A stretch of 64,000 nt of DNA, taken from NCBI RefSeq assembly GCF_014642075.1, contig NZ_BMIK01000007.1:124001-188000 (forward strand). Direction: 5' to 3'. The translations under genes and the position numbers were made by a program. Shown here piece by piece: positions 1 to 9,142 of this stretch (position 1 is its first letter; each line of letters starts with the position of its first letter). The stretch is from Parapedobacter defluvii (GTDB lineage: Bacteria; Bacteroidota; Bacteroidia; Sphingobacteriales; Sphingobacteriaceae). The notes under the pieces were generated by a model, which did no database searches, had not been told where the DNA came from, and worked only from the letters and a program-made list of their open reading frames with translations.

Positions 1-1495
1 GGTATTTCAAAATATCCGGATGTGATGGATCGGTTTCATTAAGCGCTTCCGCATAATTCAGATACGCCTCTCCCAACCGGTAGAGAATGCCGGGCCTATA
101 AGGGTTTGTACCGTTCCGCGGATCATGGTCGGGATGTACTTTTTTACGGATCAGGTACCCATTCTGCGGTGCATCATGCGTAGGTCCACCATCCCAGTTG
201 CCACTGTAAAACTCTGTCGTCCGCCCTTCACGGCGGTACCAGGCCCCATTGTACAGTACCGAAATGTAAAACCTGGGCTCTCGGTGGGTGTACATGTTAT
301 AGGTACCCGCGAGGGTAACCTGTCCGCCGCCCTGTACTTCGCCCCAAGCCGTATTGCGGACCTCAGGTTCACTGGAGAAGCCTTTTTCGACATATCCTGA
401 ATTAGGGTCGTCAATGGGCAGCCCGTTTTCCATGAAAAAAGCATCTACCAACGATTGGGTAATCCCCAATCCGCCATTACCGCCTGTGCCCCGGGGTTGT
501 GCATGCTTATCGTATTCCCAATGATTGCAGTCTGGCCGGGCAAACAATATCTCATGATTCCCATCCTGTGGCCTGCGGAACAGCATGTTCTGATAGGAAA
601 GAAAGGGGTCGATGCGACCATCCGTATATTCGTAATAAAGACGGTGGCCCGCCGCTTCTGCTGCGTCAATCAGCTGCTTACAGGCGCGCGCAGCACGTTC
701 CCACTTACCCGCATCGTATGTGCTGTTGTAAATGGGCACACCCTCGTTGTTGACAAAATCAGCATAGTCCGCATTACCATTGACCAGGGGACTGGCCGCA
801 AATAGCAGCAACCGGGCGCGCACGGCGAGACACATAATTGAGGTAGCCCGACCGTACTTTTGGGCTGCTGCGTACGAAGAGGGTAATAGCGTGGAGAGTT
901 CAAGCAACTCCTGATCAGCCCAGTTGATCACTTCATCAAACGGCGTCTGCCCGATCATCAGCTCGCTTTCTGGCGCAGCGGGGTTGGTAAGCCCCAAAGT
1001 AAATGGAATGGCTCCGTAAGCATCCAGTAACAACGAATAATAATAAGCGATCATGAAGCGTGCTTCATAACGCATCAGGTTAACCTCTTCTTCGGAGACA
1101 AGCTGTGCGGGGTTGGGCTTTACATTCTCAATAAAGATATAAGCAGAACGGATCCGCTTGGGTAGTTCCACCCAGTAGTTAGGCTGCCAGTCACTCAGCG
1201 TATTCCAGTTGCCGGTCTGTTTGCCTATAACCGTCCAGCCAAACTGTTCCCACCCTGTGGAGGGCGCCATATCATCCGACAACGGGTCGAATACAATGTC
1301 CCGCGTATAACCCCAATAGGGATCGGGGATATTACTATAAATACCCGCCAGCCAGTCTTCCGTACGGGTCTTGTCGTTAAAAACCATTTCCAGCGTCAGC
1401 TGGTCATCAGGCATGCGGTCCAAAAACTTACTGCAGGAGGACAACACTGCCAAGCCGATGATACAGGTTGCTATTTTCATCAATATGTTCTTCAT
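1..1495 (-). CDS. SusD/RagB-family outer-membrane lipoprotein (3' end cut by window edge)
   Basis: SusD-type glycan- or nutrient-binding lipoprotein that forms the lid over its SusC partner at the outer membrane. About 498 codons are visible from ATG 1495, with no stop before the left edge, so only the last part of the C-terminus is missing. The N-terminus is a lipoprotein signal peptide with lipobox LSSC (Cys 21); a second in-frame ATG five codons later is possible. The start is followed by the typical CSKFLD segment, and the motif LYRLGEAYLNYAEALNE near the visible end is the signature SusD helix (RLAEAYLNYAEA). It starts 13 bp after the SusC stop, so the two are co-transcribed and very probably one receptor. 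The ligand cannot be read from the sequence. Confidence 0.93.
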   Translation of the reverse strand, partial: MKNILMKIATCIIGLAVLSSCSKFLDRMPDDQLTLEMVFNDKTRTEDWLAGIYSNIPDPYWGYTRDIVFDPLSDDMAPSTGWEQFGWTVIGKQTGNWNTLSDWQPNYWVELPKRIRSAYIFIENVKPNPAQLVSEEEVNLMRYEARFMIAYYYSLLLDAYGAIPFTLGLTNPAAPESELMIGQTPFDEVINWADQELLELSTLLPSSYAAAQKYGRATSIMCLAVRARLLLFAASPLVNGNADYADFVNNEGVPIYNSTYDAGKWERAARACKQLIDAAEAAGHRLYYEYTDGRIDPFLSYQNMLFRRPQDGNHEILFARPDCNHWEYDKHAQPRGTGGNGGLGITQSLVDAFFMENGLPIDDPNSGYVEKGFSSEPEVRNTAWGEVQGGGQVTLAGTYNMYTHREPRFYISVLYNGAWYRREGRTTEFYSGNWDGGPTHDAPQNGYLIRKKVHPDHDPRNGTNPYRPGILYRLGEAYLNYAEALNETDPSHPDILKY

Positions 1496-1508
1496 CTCAA
1501 ACTTGTAT

Positions 1509-4500
1509 TTACTTAAAATTGAGCTCCAATCCGACCGAAACGGATTTTAGAATGGGATAGCGCATGCCGTTATTTACACCGAGTTCGGGGTCCCACAGTT
1601 TAAAATCGGATAGGGTAAGCAGATTATTGCCCCGAAGGAATATCCGTAGGTTACTAACCGCTATCCGATCCAACCAACCCGAAGGAAGACTGTATCCGGC
1701 CTCGACATTGCGCAGGCGGATAAAACTCATGTCGCGCAGCCACCACGTAGACGGCATATTGTTATTGGCGCTCTGGTAGTCAGATAGCCGCGGATAGAAC
1801 ACATCTTGCCGCGGATTATCCACGGTCCAACGGTTATCCACATTCGAGAAAATATTGCCCATGGAGCCGTTGGCACTTCCGGGGATGAAGTTGGAACCTC
1901 CAATAATCCGATACGTCTCACCAGCACCCTGGAAGAAAAAGCCGAAATCGACGCTCTTATAGCGTACGTTGGCACCCACCCCAAACACCATCTGCGGATC
2001 TTCCGTACCTCCGATTGTGGTACGATCCAGTTCATTGATTACTCCATCGTTATTGATATCCTGATAACGGATATCCCCCGGACGCACCACCCCAAATGTA
2101 TGGACTGGAATCCCTGGGGCAAGAGTTCCCTCGTCGACATCCGAAAAATCAGCCTCTGTAAATAAACCCTCGGCAATAAAACCGGTTAATTGGCTCACCG
2201 GTTTACCGGTTGTGGACCGTGGTTGCCCGATGACACTACTGGGTTCATCTTGTTCGATGATCTTATTGGCTGCGTACGTGAAGGATCCGCGGGCAGATAC
2301 GAACCAATCGGTGCCAATGGCTTTATTGACGTCAAGCGACAGGTCTATGCCACGGTTTTTGACGCGCCCGAAATTTGCCCAGGGAGCAAACGTAAATCCA
2401 CTTGACCCCGGTATGGTACGGCGTTGCATAAAAATATCACGCCGATCTTCGTGAAACACGTCTACCTGAAGTTCAAGAGCATTCCACAGGCCAAGTTCGA
2501 ATCCTATATTAGCCTTGGCCACCGATTCCCAGGTAAGGCTGGCGATACCCTGATCGCCTTCAAACCGGCCAGTTCGGCTGAAATCATTATTAAGCCCCCA
2601 GGTATATCCACCGGTTGTGTTAATGGTGGTGATATAGGCAAACCGACGTCCATCCAAGCGGTCATTACCCACTAGACCATAGGATCCTCTTAGCTTCAGT
2701 TTCGATAATACTTCCTTCGTCCGTCGCATAAAAGGTTCTTCAGAAATATACCATCCCAACGCCACAGAAGGGAAAAAACCAAAACGCTTGCCGGGAGCAA
2801 AGTTTTCGGAACCGTTGTAGCCAAAATTGAATTCGGCAATATACCGGTTTTCGTAATTGTAGGAAAAGCGGCCAGCTATCCCCTGGTTACGAAAGGGAAC
2901 TAAATCACCGTTGTCGAAATTCCGTTGGTTGTAAAGCAGCATGGATTCTACATTGTGCCCGCCAAACGTCTGGGCATAGTTGATGGCCCCTTCCAAATAC
3001 GCGCTTTTTTCACCCCATTCTGCTCCGGTACTGTATCCCAGGAATTCCTGCCCATAACGGTCGATCACTAAGCGCAGGTTTCCGTTTTCATCTCTTCCGA
3101 TAGCGGGGTTGTAATAATCCGGTTGTTTACTCCGCACAACAGAATTGCCGGAAAAACGGTCGAACGCAAATAACCCCCGTACTTTCAATCCGGGCAGGAA
3201 AAATTCCAGATCCTGTTCCAAAGCTACCTGTGATTCGATCTTACTGTCACTGAACCGCTCATACCCCTGTTGTGTAGCAAGGGCCCAGGGGTTAGTCCGT
3301 TCCGGTGTGCGTGGAATCTCTCCCGAAGAATAGACGGTTGGATGTACTTGCGGTGGAATAATAAACGCCTGTTGAAACAGTTCGTCCACACTGTATGGCG
3401 CCCGGCTCCTATCCTGAAGATAACCACCGATATTCAACCTGAAAAGGGTTGTTGGGCTGATATTCACATCGACATTGGAGCGTACATTATATCGGTTCAA
3501 TTTGGAGGAAGAGTTCCAGGTTTGGCTGGGATCACGTTCGATAAGACCTTCTTCGCGGTAGTAGGATGTCACCAGGGAATACCGTAGGATACTCGACCCA
3601 CCGTTAACGCTCAGGTTGGCCCGCGTGTTGCCTGCCTGATCACGCAGAATGGCATCCAGCCAATTCACGTCGGGATAAAGATCGGGATCAAGGCCATTGC
3701 GGGTGCTGTCTATGCGTCCCTGGCTATAAGCTGGAATTGCACCTCGTTCCGTGCGGATGCTGTTCAGAACTTCCAGGTAATCGGCTGCACCAATAAACTC
3801 TGGCAACTGAACCGGTTGGGTCATTCCCTGCTCAACCCGCACGGATACCTTTGGCTTTCCGATCTTGCCCCGTTTTGTGTTGATCAAGATCACACCATTG
3901 GCACCCCGTACACCATATACCGCACTGGCCGCGGCATCCTTCAGGATGGAAAAGGACTCTATTTCTTCCGGATCCATATTATTTAATGAGCGTTCGACCC
4001 CATCCACTAATATTAGGGGGCTGCGCGTGCCTCCGAATGTGCTGATGCCACGGATCCAGAAATTCGAATTATCGTACCCGGGCTCTCCCGAACGTTGAAC
4101 GGCAATTACGCCAGCCAGCTGACCAGCCAGGTTGTTGCTTAACGACCGGGATGTGCCAAGTTGTAACTTCCTTGGCTCAATGGTGGTGATGGCTCCGATC
4201 ACAGATGCCCGCCTTTGAGTACCGAAACCCACAACTACCACCTCATCCAGCTCACTCACGTTCGTTGTTAATACCACGTCTACGGTCAGGTCGTTACCAA
4301 TCACACGTTCCTCTTCCACATAGCCGATCAATGAGTATACGACAACGGAAGCATCTTCAGGAATTGCTAATTGATAGCGGCCATTGACGTCTGTCGTGGT
4401 GGCTACCTGCGTGCTTTTAACGCTCACCGTCACTCCGCTCATCGGATTGCCGTTTTCCTCATTGACGCGCCCTGTGATGATACGCTGCTGTAAGCCCGCC

Positions 4501-4880
4501 GCCGGGTTTATTGATGAGCGCTTTTTGATGATAACGGTATGGTCTGGCTGAAAAAGAAACTCGAAACGGGGGTCTCCAAAACACCGTTGGAGTACTTCTT
4601 CAAGTGGCCGGTTGGCGACGTCGATTGTCACCGGACCTACTCCTTGCAATATGTTTGACTTAGCGATAAAGTTATAACCGGTCTGCTTGGTCAGCCTCAA
4701 CAATACTTCCTGAATACGTGCTTCTTTCACCTGCAGGCTAACCTGCTGTGCGTAGGTAGCCGCAGTAACCTGCAATAAGCCCGTAGTCATGAACAGGGTA
4801 ATCAATTTAACCATGATGAGATACCTAATTGGATAGCAGGGGGTGTCCCTGCATAACAATGCTGAGAATTTTGTATACAT
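1509..4880 (-). CDS. SusC/RagA-family TonB-dependent transporter with N-terminal STN domain
   Basis: Outer-membrane TonB-dependent importer of 1123 residues. In order: an extended signal region (about 1-45, hydrophobic core around 23-42, ending TYAQQ), an STN (secretin/TonB short N-terminal) domain at about 46-120, a carboxypeptidase-regulatory-like beta domain at about 133-208, the DEVVVVGFG box at 212-220, plug, and a 22-strand barrel to the C-terminal Phe-Lys. The STN domain is the part that contacts a FecR-type anti-sigma factor in the periplasm; the fecR and sigma genes lie directly upstream on the same strand, so this receptor is probably a signal-transducing one. The long start (ATG 4880) is kept because similar extended leaders are common in this family; the Met at residue 23 is the alternative. 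Confidence 0.95.
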   Translation of the reverse strand: MYTKFSALLCRDTPCYPIRYLIMVKLITLFMTTGLLQVTAATYAQQVSLQVKEARIQEVLLRLTKQTGYNFIAKSNILQGVGPVTIDVANRPLEEVLQRCFGDPRFEFLFQPDHTVIIKKRSSINPAAGLQQRIITGRVNEENGNPMSGVTVSVKSTQVATTTDVNGRYQLAIPEDASVVVYSLIGYVEEERVIGNDLTVDVVLTTNVSELDEVVVVGFGTQRRASVIGAITTIEPRKLQLGTSRSLSNNLAGQLAGVIAVQRSGEPGYDNSNFWIRGISTFGGTRSPLILVDGVERSLNNMDPEEIESFSILKDAAASAVYGVRGANGVILINTKRGKIGKPKVSVRVEQGMTQPVQLPEFIGAADYLEVLNSIRTERGAIPAYSQGRIDSTRNGLDPDLYPDVNWLDAILRDQAGNTRANLSVNGGSSILRYSLVTSYYREEGLIERDPSQTWNSSSKLNRYNVRSNVDVNISPTTLFRLNIGGYLQDRSRAPYSVDELFQQAFIIPPQVHPTVYSSGEIPRTPERTNPWALATQQGYERFSDSKIESQVALEQDLEFFLPGLKVRGLFAFDRFSGNSVVRSKQPDYYNPAIGRDENGNLRLVIDRYGQEFLGYSTGAEWGEKSAYLEGAINYAQTFGGHNVESMLLYNQRNFDNGDLVPFRNQGIAGRFSYNYENRYIAEFNFGYNGSENFAPGKRFGFFPSVALGWYISEEPFMRRTKEVLSKLKLRGSYGLVGNDRLDGRRFAYITTINTTGGYTWGLNNDFSRTGRFEGDQGIASLTWESVAKANIGFELGLWNALELQVDVFHEDRRDIFMQRRTIPGSSGFTFAPWANFGRVKNRGIDLSLDVNKAIGTDWFVSARGSFTYAANKIIEQDEPSSVIGQPRSTTGKPVSQLTGFIAEGLFTEADFSDVDEGTLAPGIPVHTFGVVRPGDIRYQDINNDGVINELDRTTIGGTEDPQMVFGVGANVRYKSVDFGFFFQGAGETYRIIGGSNFIPGSANGSMGNIFSNVDNRWTVDNPRQDVFYPRLSDYQSANNNMPSTWWLRDMSFIRLRNVEAGYSLPSGWLDRIAVSNLRIFLRGNNLLTLSDFKLWDPELGVNNGMRYPILKSVSVGLELNFK

Positions 4881-4933
4881 TTGAAAAGTGGTTAACGAAT
4901 GTTATGCTTATAATTTAGTTGTTAGCCTACATT

Positions 4934-4966
4934 AGGTCTCAGGGGTGGTAACGACACCCCTGACCT
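4934..4966 (-). promoter_or_regulatory. Strong hairpin between fecR and susC
   Basis: A perfect 9-bp stem (arms 4939-4947 and 4955-4963, loop of 7) of the form TCAGGGGTG/CACCCCTGA. With a 2-nt bulge it can extend by four more pairs (4934-4937 with 4963-4966). It lies in the 114-bp gap between the fecR stop and the susC start. No T-run follows it on the minus strand, so a plain Rho-independent terminator is unlikely; attenuation or mRNA processing that separates regulator and receptor expression is an inference. Confidence 0.5.
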
Positions 4967-4994
4967 TCTATGACGTAGACCAATTGATTTTGTC

Positions 4995-6206
4995 TTAGTC
5001 TTTTATCGCAATAATCCTCCTTTCGTTTGCGGAGTTTCCGACTGTTTCAAACCGGATTCCTTCGGTTAGCGTGATATGTTCGAGCAGGTTGCGCAGGCTC
5101 TTGTCCATGGCATAATTGCCGGTGAACCGAATGTGCTCTGCGCCCCCTTTATAGGACATTTCAATATCATACCAGCGACTTAAGCGCTGCATGATCTTTT
5201 CCAATGGCTCATCGTTAAACACAAATAATCCGTCCTTCCAAGCCCCCACAATACTGGCTTCTGCCTCCCGGGCAACAAGTCCATCGTCAGTCCCTGATGT
5301 GATGGCTTCCTGTCCGGGAGAAAGTATAACCGCTGCCCCCCCCTCCGATTCCCCGGATACCGGGCGCTCCACCCGGACACGCCCTTCGATCAGTGTAGTA
5401 GTAGTAAGCGCTTCATCAGGATAGGCTTTTAAGTTAAACTCCGTACCCAGCACGTGTACGTTCTGCTGGTCAGTAATGACCGAGAAAGGGACCACCCGCC
5501 CATTATCATCCTTTTTTTTTGCAACGTCGAAATAAGCTTCGCCTGTTAGCATCACTATCCGCGCATCCGACGCAAAACGAGCGGGATAGCGAAGGGTAGT
5601 CTGCGCATTTAGCCAAACGTGGGTCCCATCAGGCAATGTTACCTGATAACTACCTCCGTGCGGTGTTCGGAGTTCATAGTAGCTCTCCTTAACTGGCTTT
5701 CCCTGTGCGGATAGATCCACTCCCGTGCCGTCTATATACGATACGCCACGTTCCGTCATGACAATTCCCTCCTGACTGGTCTTGAGTAACAAAGGTTTCC
5801 CTCCATCATAGGAAAGCTCAGCCTTATAGGTACCCGGGTCGGCATCCAGCGGTGTGTTAACCACCGATTGATTGTCTCCCAATCCTGCTCCAAACCGGAG
5901 GTAAAATAGGGCTGAGATACTCACGATCAGCACGACAGTCGCAGCAATGGACCAACGGCTGAGCCATATGGGTCTTTTTTGGCGATCATGGGCCAGTATC
6001 CGCCGTAGAATTTCGTCAGCACTACGTTCATCCTGACGAGGCACACTTCCCTCCGCTCCATCCTGCCAAGCTTCGCCTAATAGTGCTTCCAGCCGCTCCT
6101 GGTATGCGGAATCTCTCAATATCTCTTGCAGTGCAGCCAGTTCTTCGGGCGTACATACTCCATCCAGGTACCGTTGGACCAATTGTTTTAGCCGCTTATC
6201 CTCCAT
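4995..6206 (-). CDS. FecR-family anti-sigma factor
   Basis: Inner-membrane anti-sigma factor of 403 residues that holds the ECF sigma factor encoded upstream and receives the signal from the STN domain of the SusC downstream. Visible parts: a cytoplasmic N-terminal region (1-84) with the LKQLVQRYLDGVCTPEE helix, one transmembrane segment at about 85-104, a periplasmic FecR domain (LRTPHGGSYQVTLPDG, then TLRYPARFA and LTGEAYFDV), and a C-terminal DUF4974-type domain from about 320 (FNDEPLEKIMQRLSRWYDI). Length and order are normal for Bacteroidota FecR. It starts 54 bp after the sigma gene stop, on the same strand. Confidence 0.95.
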   Translation of the reverse strand: MEDKRLKQLVQRYLDGVCTPEELAALQEILRDSAYQERLEALLGEAWQDGAEGSVPRQDERSADEILRRILAHDRQKRPIWLSRWSIAATVVLIVSISALFYLRFGAGLGDNQSVVNTPLDADPGTYKAELSYDGGKPLLLKTSQEGIVMTERGVSYIDGTGVDLSAQGKPVKESYYELRTPHGGSYQVTLPDGTHVWLNAQTTLRYPARFASDARIVMLTGEAYFDVAKKKDDNGRVVPFSVITDQQNVHVLGTEFNLKAYPDEALTTTTLIEGRVRVERPVSGESEGGAAVILSPGQEAITSGTDDGLVAREAEASIVGAWKDGLFVFNDEPLEKIMQRLSRWYDIEMSYKGGAEHIRFTGNYAMDKSLRNLLEHITLTEGIRFETVGNSANERRIIAIKD

Positions 6207-6260
6207 CGTTTCTTAATGACAAACGATCATCCCTTAAGGAGTAATGGCCGGCGAAAAATT

Positions 6261-6857
6261 TTAAAAAAAATAACAGGGGATGATCGCAACGATCAAAAGT
6301 GCAGTGTCCGTATGCGCCATCAGGTAGGCTTTTAAGGATCGTAAGGCTAATTGCATGTGCGTTTTTACCGTGAGTTTAGAGATGGAAAGCTGATCGGCCA
6401 CTTCCTCATATTTCATGCCCTTTTCCTTACACAATTCATAAACCATTCGTTGTTGGGGAGGAAGCAGGCTTTTTGCGGTATCGATTAATCGGGCAGTTTC
6501 GCGGCCGTGGATGTGTTCGGCTGTCGTATCCGCAATATAATCCCGCTCGTCGTTCTTAACATGTTGTTTATAAAGCTCTTCTAGCTTCTGCTTACGTAGC
6601 ACATTCAGTGCCAGGTTTTTAGCAGCCACCTGCAGGTAGGCATCCAGGTTCATGATTGCCGCGGCAGATTCATTGAGCCATAACTTCAAAAACACTTCAT
6701 GCAGAATGTCTTCAGCCAGCTCGTTGGATTTCACCACCCGGACGGCATATGCATACACCTTGTGGCGGTAACGGTTATAGAGGACGCTAAAGGCGGTTTT
6801 ATCTCCCTTGCCTATTTTGGCCAAAAGAATCTCGTCATTTGGATGTCCTTTAAACAC
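6261..6857 (-). CDS. RNA polymerase ECF sigma-70 factor (Bacteroidetes family)
   Basis: Extracytoplasmic-function sigma factor of 198 residues, expected to direct transcription of the downstream fecR-susC-susD genes when released. Region 2 is seen around AFSVLYNRYRHKVYAYAVRV and EDILHEVFLKLW. Region 4 is seen as LPPQQRMVYELCKEKGMKYE followed by the helix-turn-helix ISKLTVKTHMQLALRSLKAY. It ends in a short hydrophobic tail (TALLIVAIIPCYFF), a feature common to this Bacteroidota sigma family. It is first in the minus-strand cluster sigma-fecR-susC-susD, with a -7-like element about 35 bp upstream. Confidence 0.95.
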   Translation of the reverse strand: MFKGHPNDEILLAKIGKGDKTAFSVLYNRYRHKVYAYAVRVVKSNELAEDILHEVFLKLWLNESAAAIMNLDAYLQVAAKNLALNVLRKQKLEELYKQHVKNDERDYIADTTAEHIHGRETARLIDTAKSLLPPQQRMVYELCKEKGMKYEEVADQLSISKLTVKTHMQLALRSLKAYLMAHTDTALLIVAIIPCYFF

Positions 6858-6891
6858 TGCCGTCGGCTTTTTTAACTGGTTGTTAATCGGA

Positions 6892-6899
6892 CAAATCTA
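6892..6899 (-). promoter_or_regulatory. Candidate -7 promoter element of the sigma gene
   Basis: The minus strand reads TAGATTTG, a full match to the Bacteroidetes -7 consensus TAnnTTTG, 35 bp before the ATG of the ECF sigma gene. A TTTG at the -33 position is not evident (TTCG lies nearby), so the match is partial. Confidence 0.45.
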
Positions 6900-6946
6900 A
6901 TTTATTTTTTTGATTTGCCGAAACCGAAACCGTATGTAATACTATG

Positions 6947-9133
6947 CTATTGCAACAGATGGATTGCTTTGACGGATTCCGCGTATTGTGTATATTCTTC
7001 CTGTTGCTGTTGGATAAATGCATTGTCCTCCAAGCGTCCCACTACCGTATCCCGTTCTTCCTCATTTTCATACACCATTTGACGGAACGGATTTCGGTAA
7101 TCCTTGGCACGTGTTTTATAAATTTCTCGGCAGATCCATTCCTTTGTGGCTACGCTTTCCGCCAGGCAGGCATCGAGGTATGCTGGGGTCAGCGCTGATT
7201 TCTCCAGTTCATGGATTTCCAGCAGGGCGGCGAGTGCATGTTCGAATTTATGCGTCAGGTACTGGCTGCTCAGCAGGTGATACTGCTGGTGGATGGCTTC
7301 CCATTCGACGAGCTCCCCGTTACGGATGCGGTCCAGCAAATCGTCAAGATCCGGTTTTCGGATAAGCTGTCCGCCCACATTTTCAAACTCGATCCGTTCC
7401 GGCCGGCCGGGCCGGTCTAGGTAACCGGCCCGGAGTTCGGCAACCGAGTGGGTGTCCAAATAAGACTTAAGTTGAGTAGCCGCATAGTAAGCGATGATGC
7501 GCCGGTAGGTGTTGTATCCTTCGCGCACTTTGATGAGCACTACCTTTCGCTTGGAATTCTCCACATGATCGAGTAGAATTTCCTTTTCATGCAAATCAAT
7601 CGTTGTATCCATCAATATCGCTTTGCCTTTGACGGCCCAATCGGAAGGATTCCCTGCAGGATGGTAAGCCTTGCCTACGGCGATTTCGATTTCACGCAGG
7701 GCCACGAATGCCTCGTTCACCGTGTCGGGTGCCAGCACATCATATTCGAAATGCTGGTTTTTCAGCGAGCGCCGGTCGCGACTGATGAATTTAGCGTTGT
7801 TGCGCATGAGTGCATACATGTTGTACAAGAACCAATAGGCCGGGAGGATTACAATGCAGTCGTTTGCCACATCGTGACTCACCATAGCAAAAGGTAGTCG
7901 GATATCCAATTCGTGGAGGAAATCTCCTTTTACGATAAGCGTATATGATGCAAAACGCGAGTTATGCTTGAGGCTTACGCAGAGTCCGGGCCAAAAGCCC
8001 CGGTGAGCAATGATTTCGCCATCCGCACCGCGTGAGTTGTGGTTAGAACCTACCGTGGCCCCTGCCGCCATGTTACTCTGCCCCATCACCAGCGATGCAC
8101 ACAGGAAGGAATTATTGTGGTGCTGTTCGTGCGCAGGAAAGATGAGTGAGTTTAGCACTTCACAGCAAGAGATGGTACTGTTGTCGGCTAGGAAGGAGTT
8201 GATCAGCCGTGCGCCGTATTTGAGTTGCGAAAACGAGCAGAGGATAAAGCGGACTGCCTTAACGCCGTAAAAAATGCGGCATCCATGGCCAATAATACCG
8301 TTCACCAGTTCGCAACCCTCCCCGATCTGGGTGTAGGCACCCGCGATGGAATTAACCGTAACGTTCTTAAGTTTATTCACTCCCTTGATGTACGCGTCTG
8401 TGCCGATTTTTACGTCTTTGATGGTATGCGAATTTTTAATAACAGTACGGTGGCCCACTACGCTATAGTAGCCCCGGTGGGAATCAAACCGACGGAAGGT
8501 AATTTCGCGGAAGCGCGACTGCAGCACACGATCGTGCCGCTGGCGGGTCCAAAGATATACATCAGAAGCCTGCATGCCTTCAAATGGCAGCACAGCACGG
8601 CCTCCGTTTTCATTACAGAGTTCCAACTGGATGAGGCTGCTTTCCGCATCGCCTTCTTTCAGGATACCATTGCCGAATTTGGCATTATTGCTCGTTTCCA
8701 TCTCATTGATGTTGAAGAGCATCACCTCTTCGCCCAGGATGAAGTGTGCCAAGTAACGTACATTGTGGATGGCATTGCACCCACCAATATCGCTGCTGAC
8801 GATGACGCTGTTGTAAATGCCTATTGGCAACTGCAGGTCGCGAAAATCGAGAAAACTTTCCTCCATATCACCGATTCGCACTCTACCGTAGAACTTAGAT
8901 TGCTGTATTTGTTCGGGCAGAAACCGATCCGTTACCCACACGTCTGCCCAATTGGGGGAATAGTTGCCATTTCGGTTTAGGATCACGATCTCGTCGTCAC
9001 GAAGCTGTCGATACGTACGAACCGTCAATTGCTGCTGATTTCTGAAATGGTATTCATCCGCACCCTTGGGAAGGTATTCCTCTGGGACGAAGCCATACCC
9101 CAACTTGGTCAACGGTTTCCGTTTTGGCGTCAT
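6947..9133 (-). CDS. DUF4954-family protein with left-handed beta-helix (hexapeptide) core
   Basis: A large cytoplasmic protein found across Bacteroidota, of unproven function. The middle third (about 235-400) is built of short repeats such as HTIKDVKIGTDAYIKGVNKL and VGSNHNSRGADGEI, which resemble the hexapeptide left-handed beta-helix of sugar-nucleotide acyltransferases and pyrophosphorylases (GlmU, LpxA type). The C-terminal third is alpha-helical. A TTG at 9142 would add three residues next to the glmS stop; ATG 9133 (MTPKRKPL) is the likelier start and gives 728 residues. It follows glmS by 9 bp, which suggests co-transcription and a role linked to amino-sugar or UDP-GlcNAc supply (inference). 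Confidence 0.85.
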   Translation of the reverse strand: MTPKRKPLTKLGYGFVPEEYLPKGADEYHFRNQQQLTVRTYRQLRDDEIVILNRNGNYSPNWADVWVTDRFLPEQIQQSKFYGRVRIGDMEESFLDFRDLQLPIGIYNSVIVSSDIGGCNAIHNVRYLAHFILGEEVMLFNINEMETSNNAKFGNGILKEGDAESSLIQLELCNENGGRAVLPFEGMQASDVYLWTRQRHDRVLQSRFREITFRRFDSHRGYYSVVGHRTVIKNSHTIKDVKIGTDAYIKGVNKLKNVTVNSIAGAYTQIGEGCELVNGIIGHGCRIFYGVKAVRFILCSFSQLKYGARLINSFLADNSTISCCEVLNSLIFPAHEQHHNNSFLCASLVMGQSNMAAGATVGSNHNSRGADGEIIAHRGFWPGLCVSLKHNSRFASYTLIVKGDFLHELDIRLPFAMVSHDVANDCIVILPAYWFLYNMYALMRNNAKFISRDRRSLKNQHFEYDVLAPDTVNEAFVALREIEIAVGKAYHPAGNPSDWAVKGKAILMDTTIDLHEKEILLDHVENSKRKVVLIKVREGYNTYRRIIAYYAATQLKSYLDTHSVAELRAGYLDRPGRPERIEFENVGGQLIRKPDLDDLLDRIRNGELVEWEAIHQQYHLLSSQYLTHKFEHALAALLEIHELEKSALTPAYLDACLAESVATKEWICREIYKTRAKDYRNPFRQMVYENEEERDTVVGRLEDNAFIQQQQEEYTQYAESVKAIHLLQ

Positions 9134-9142
9134 AAGGTACAA

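Noticed and set aside
8225-8980. 251-codon plus-strand frame
   Set aside because: Lies entirely antisense to the DUF4954 gene and shows no domain; it results from codon bias of the real gene.
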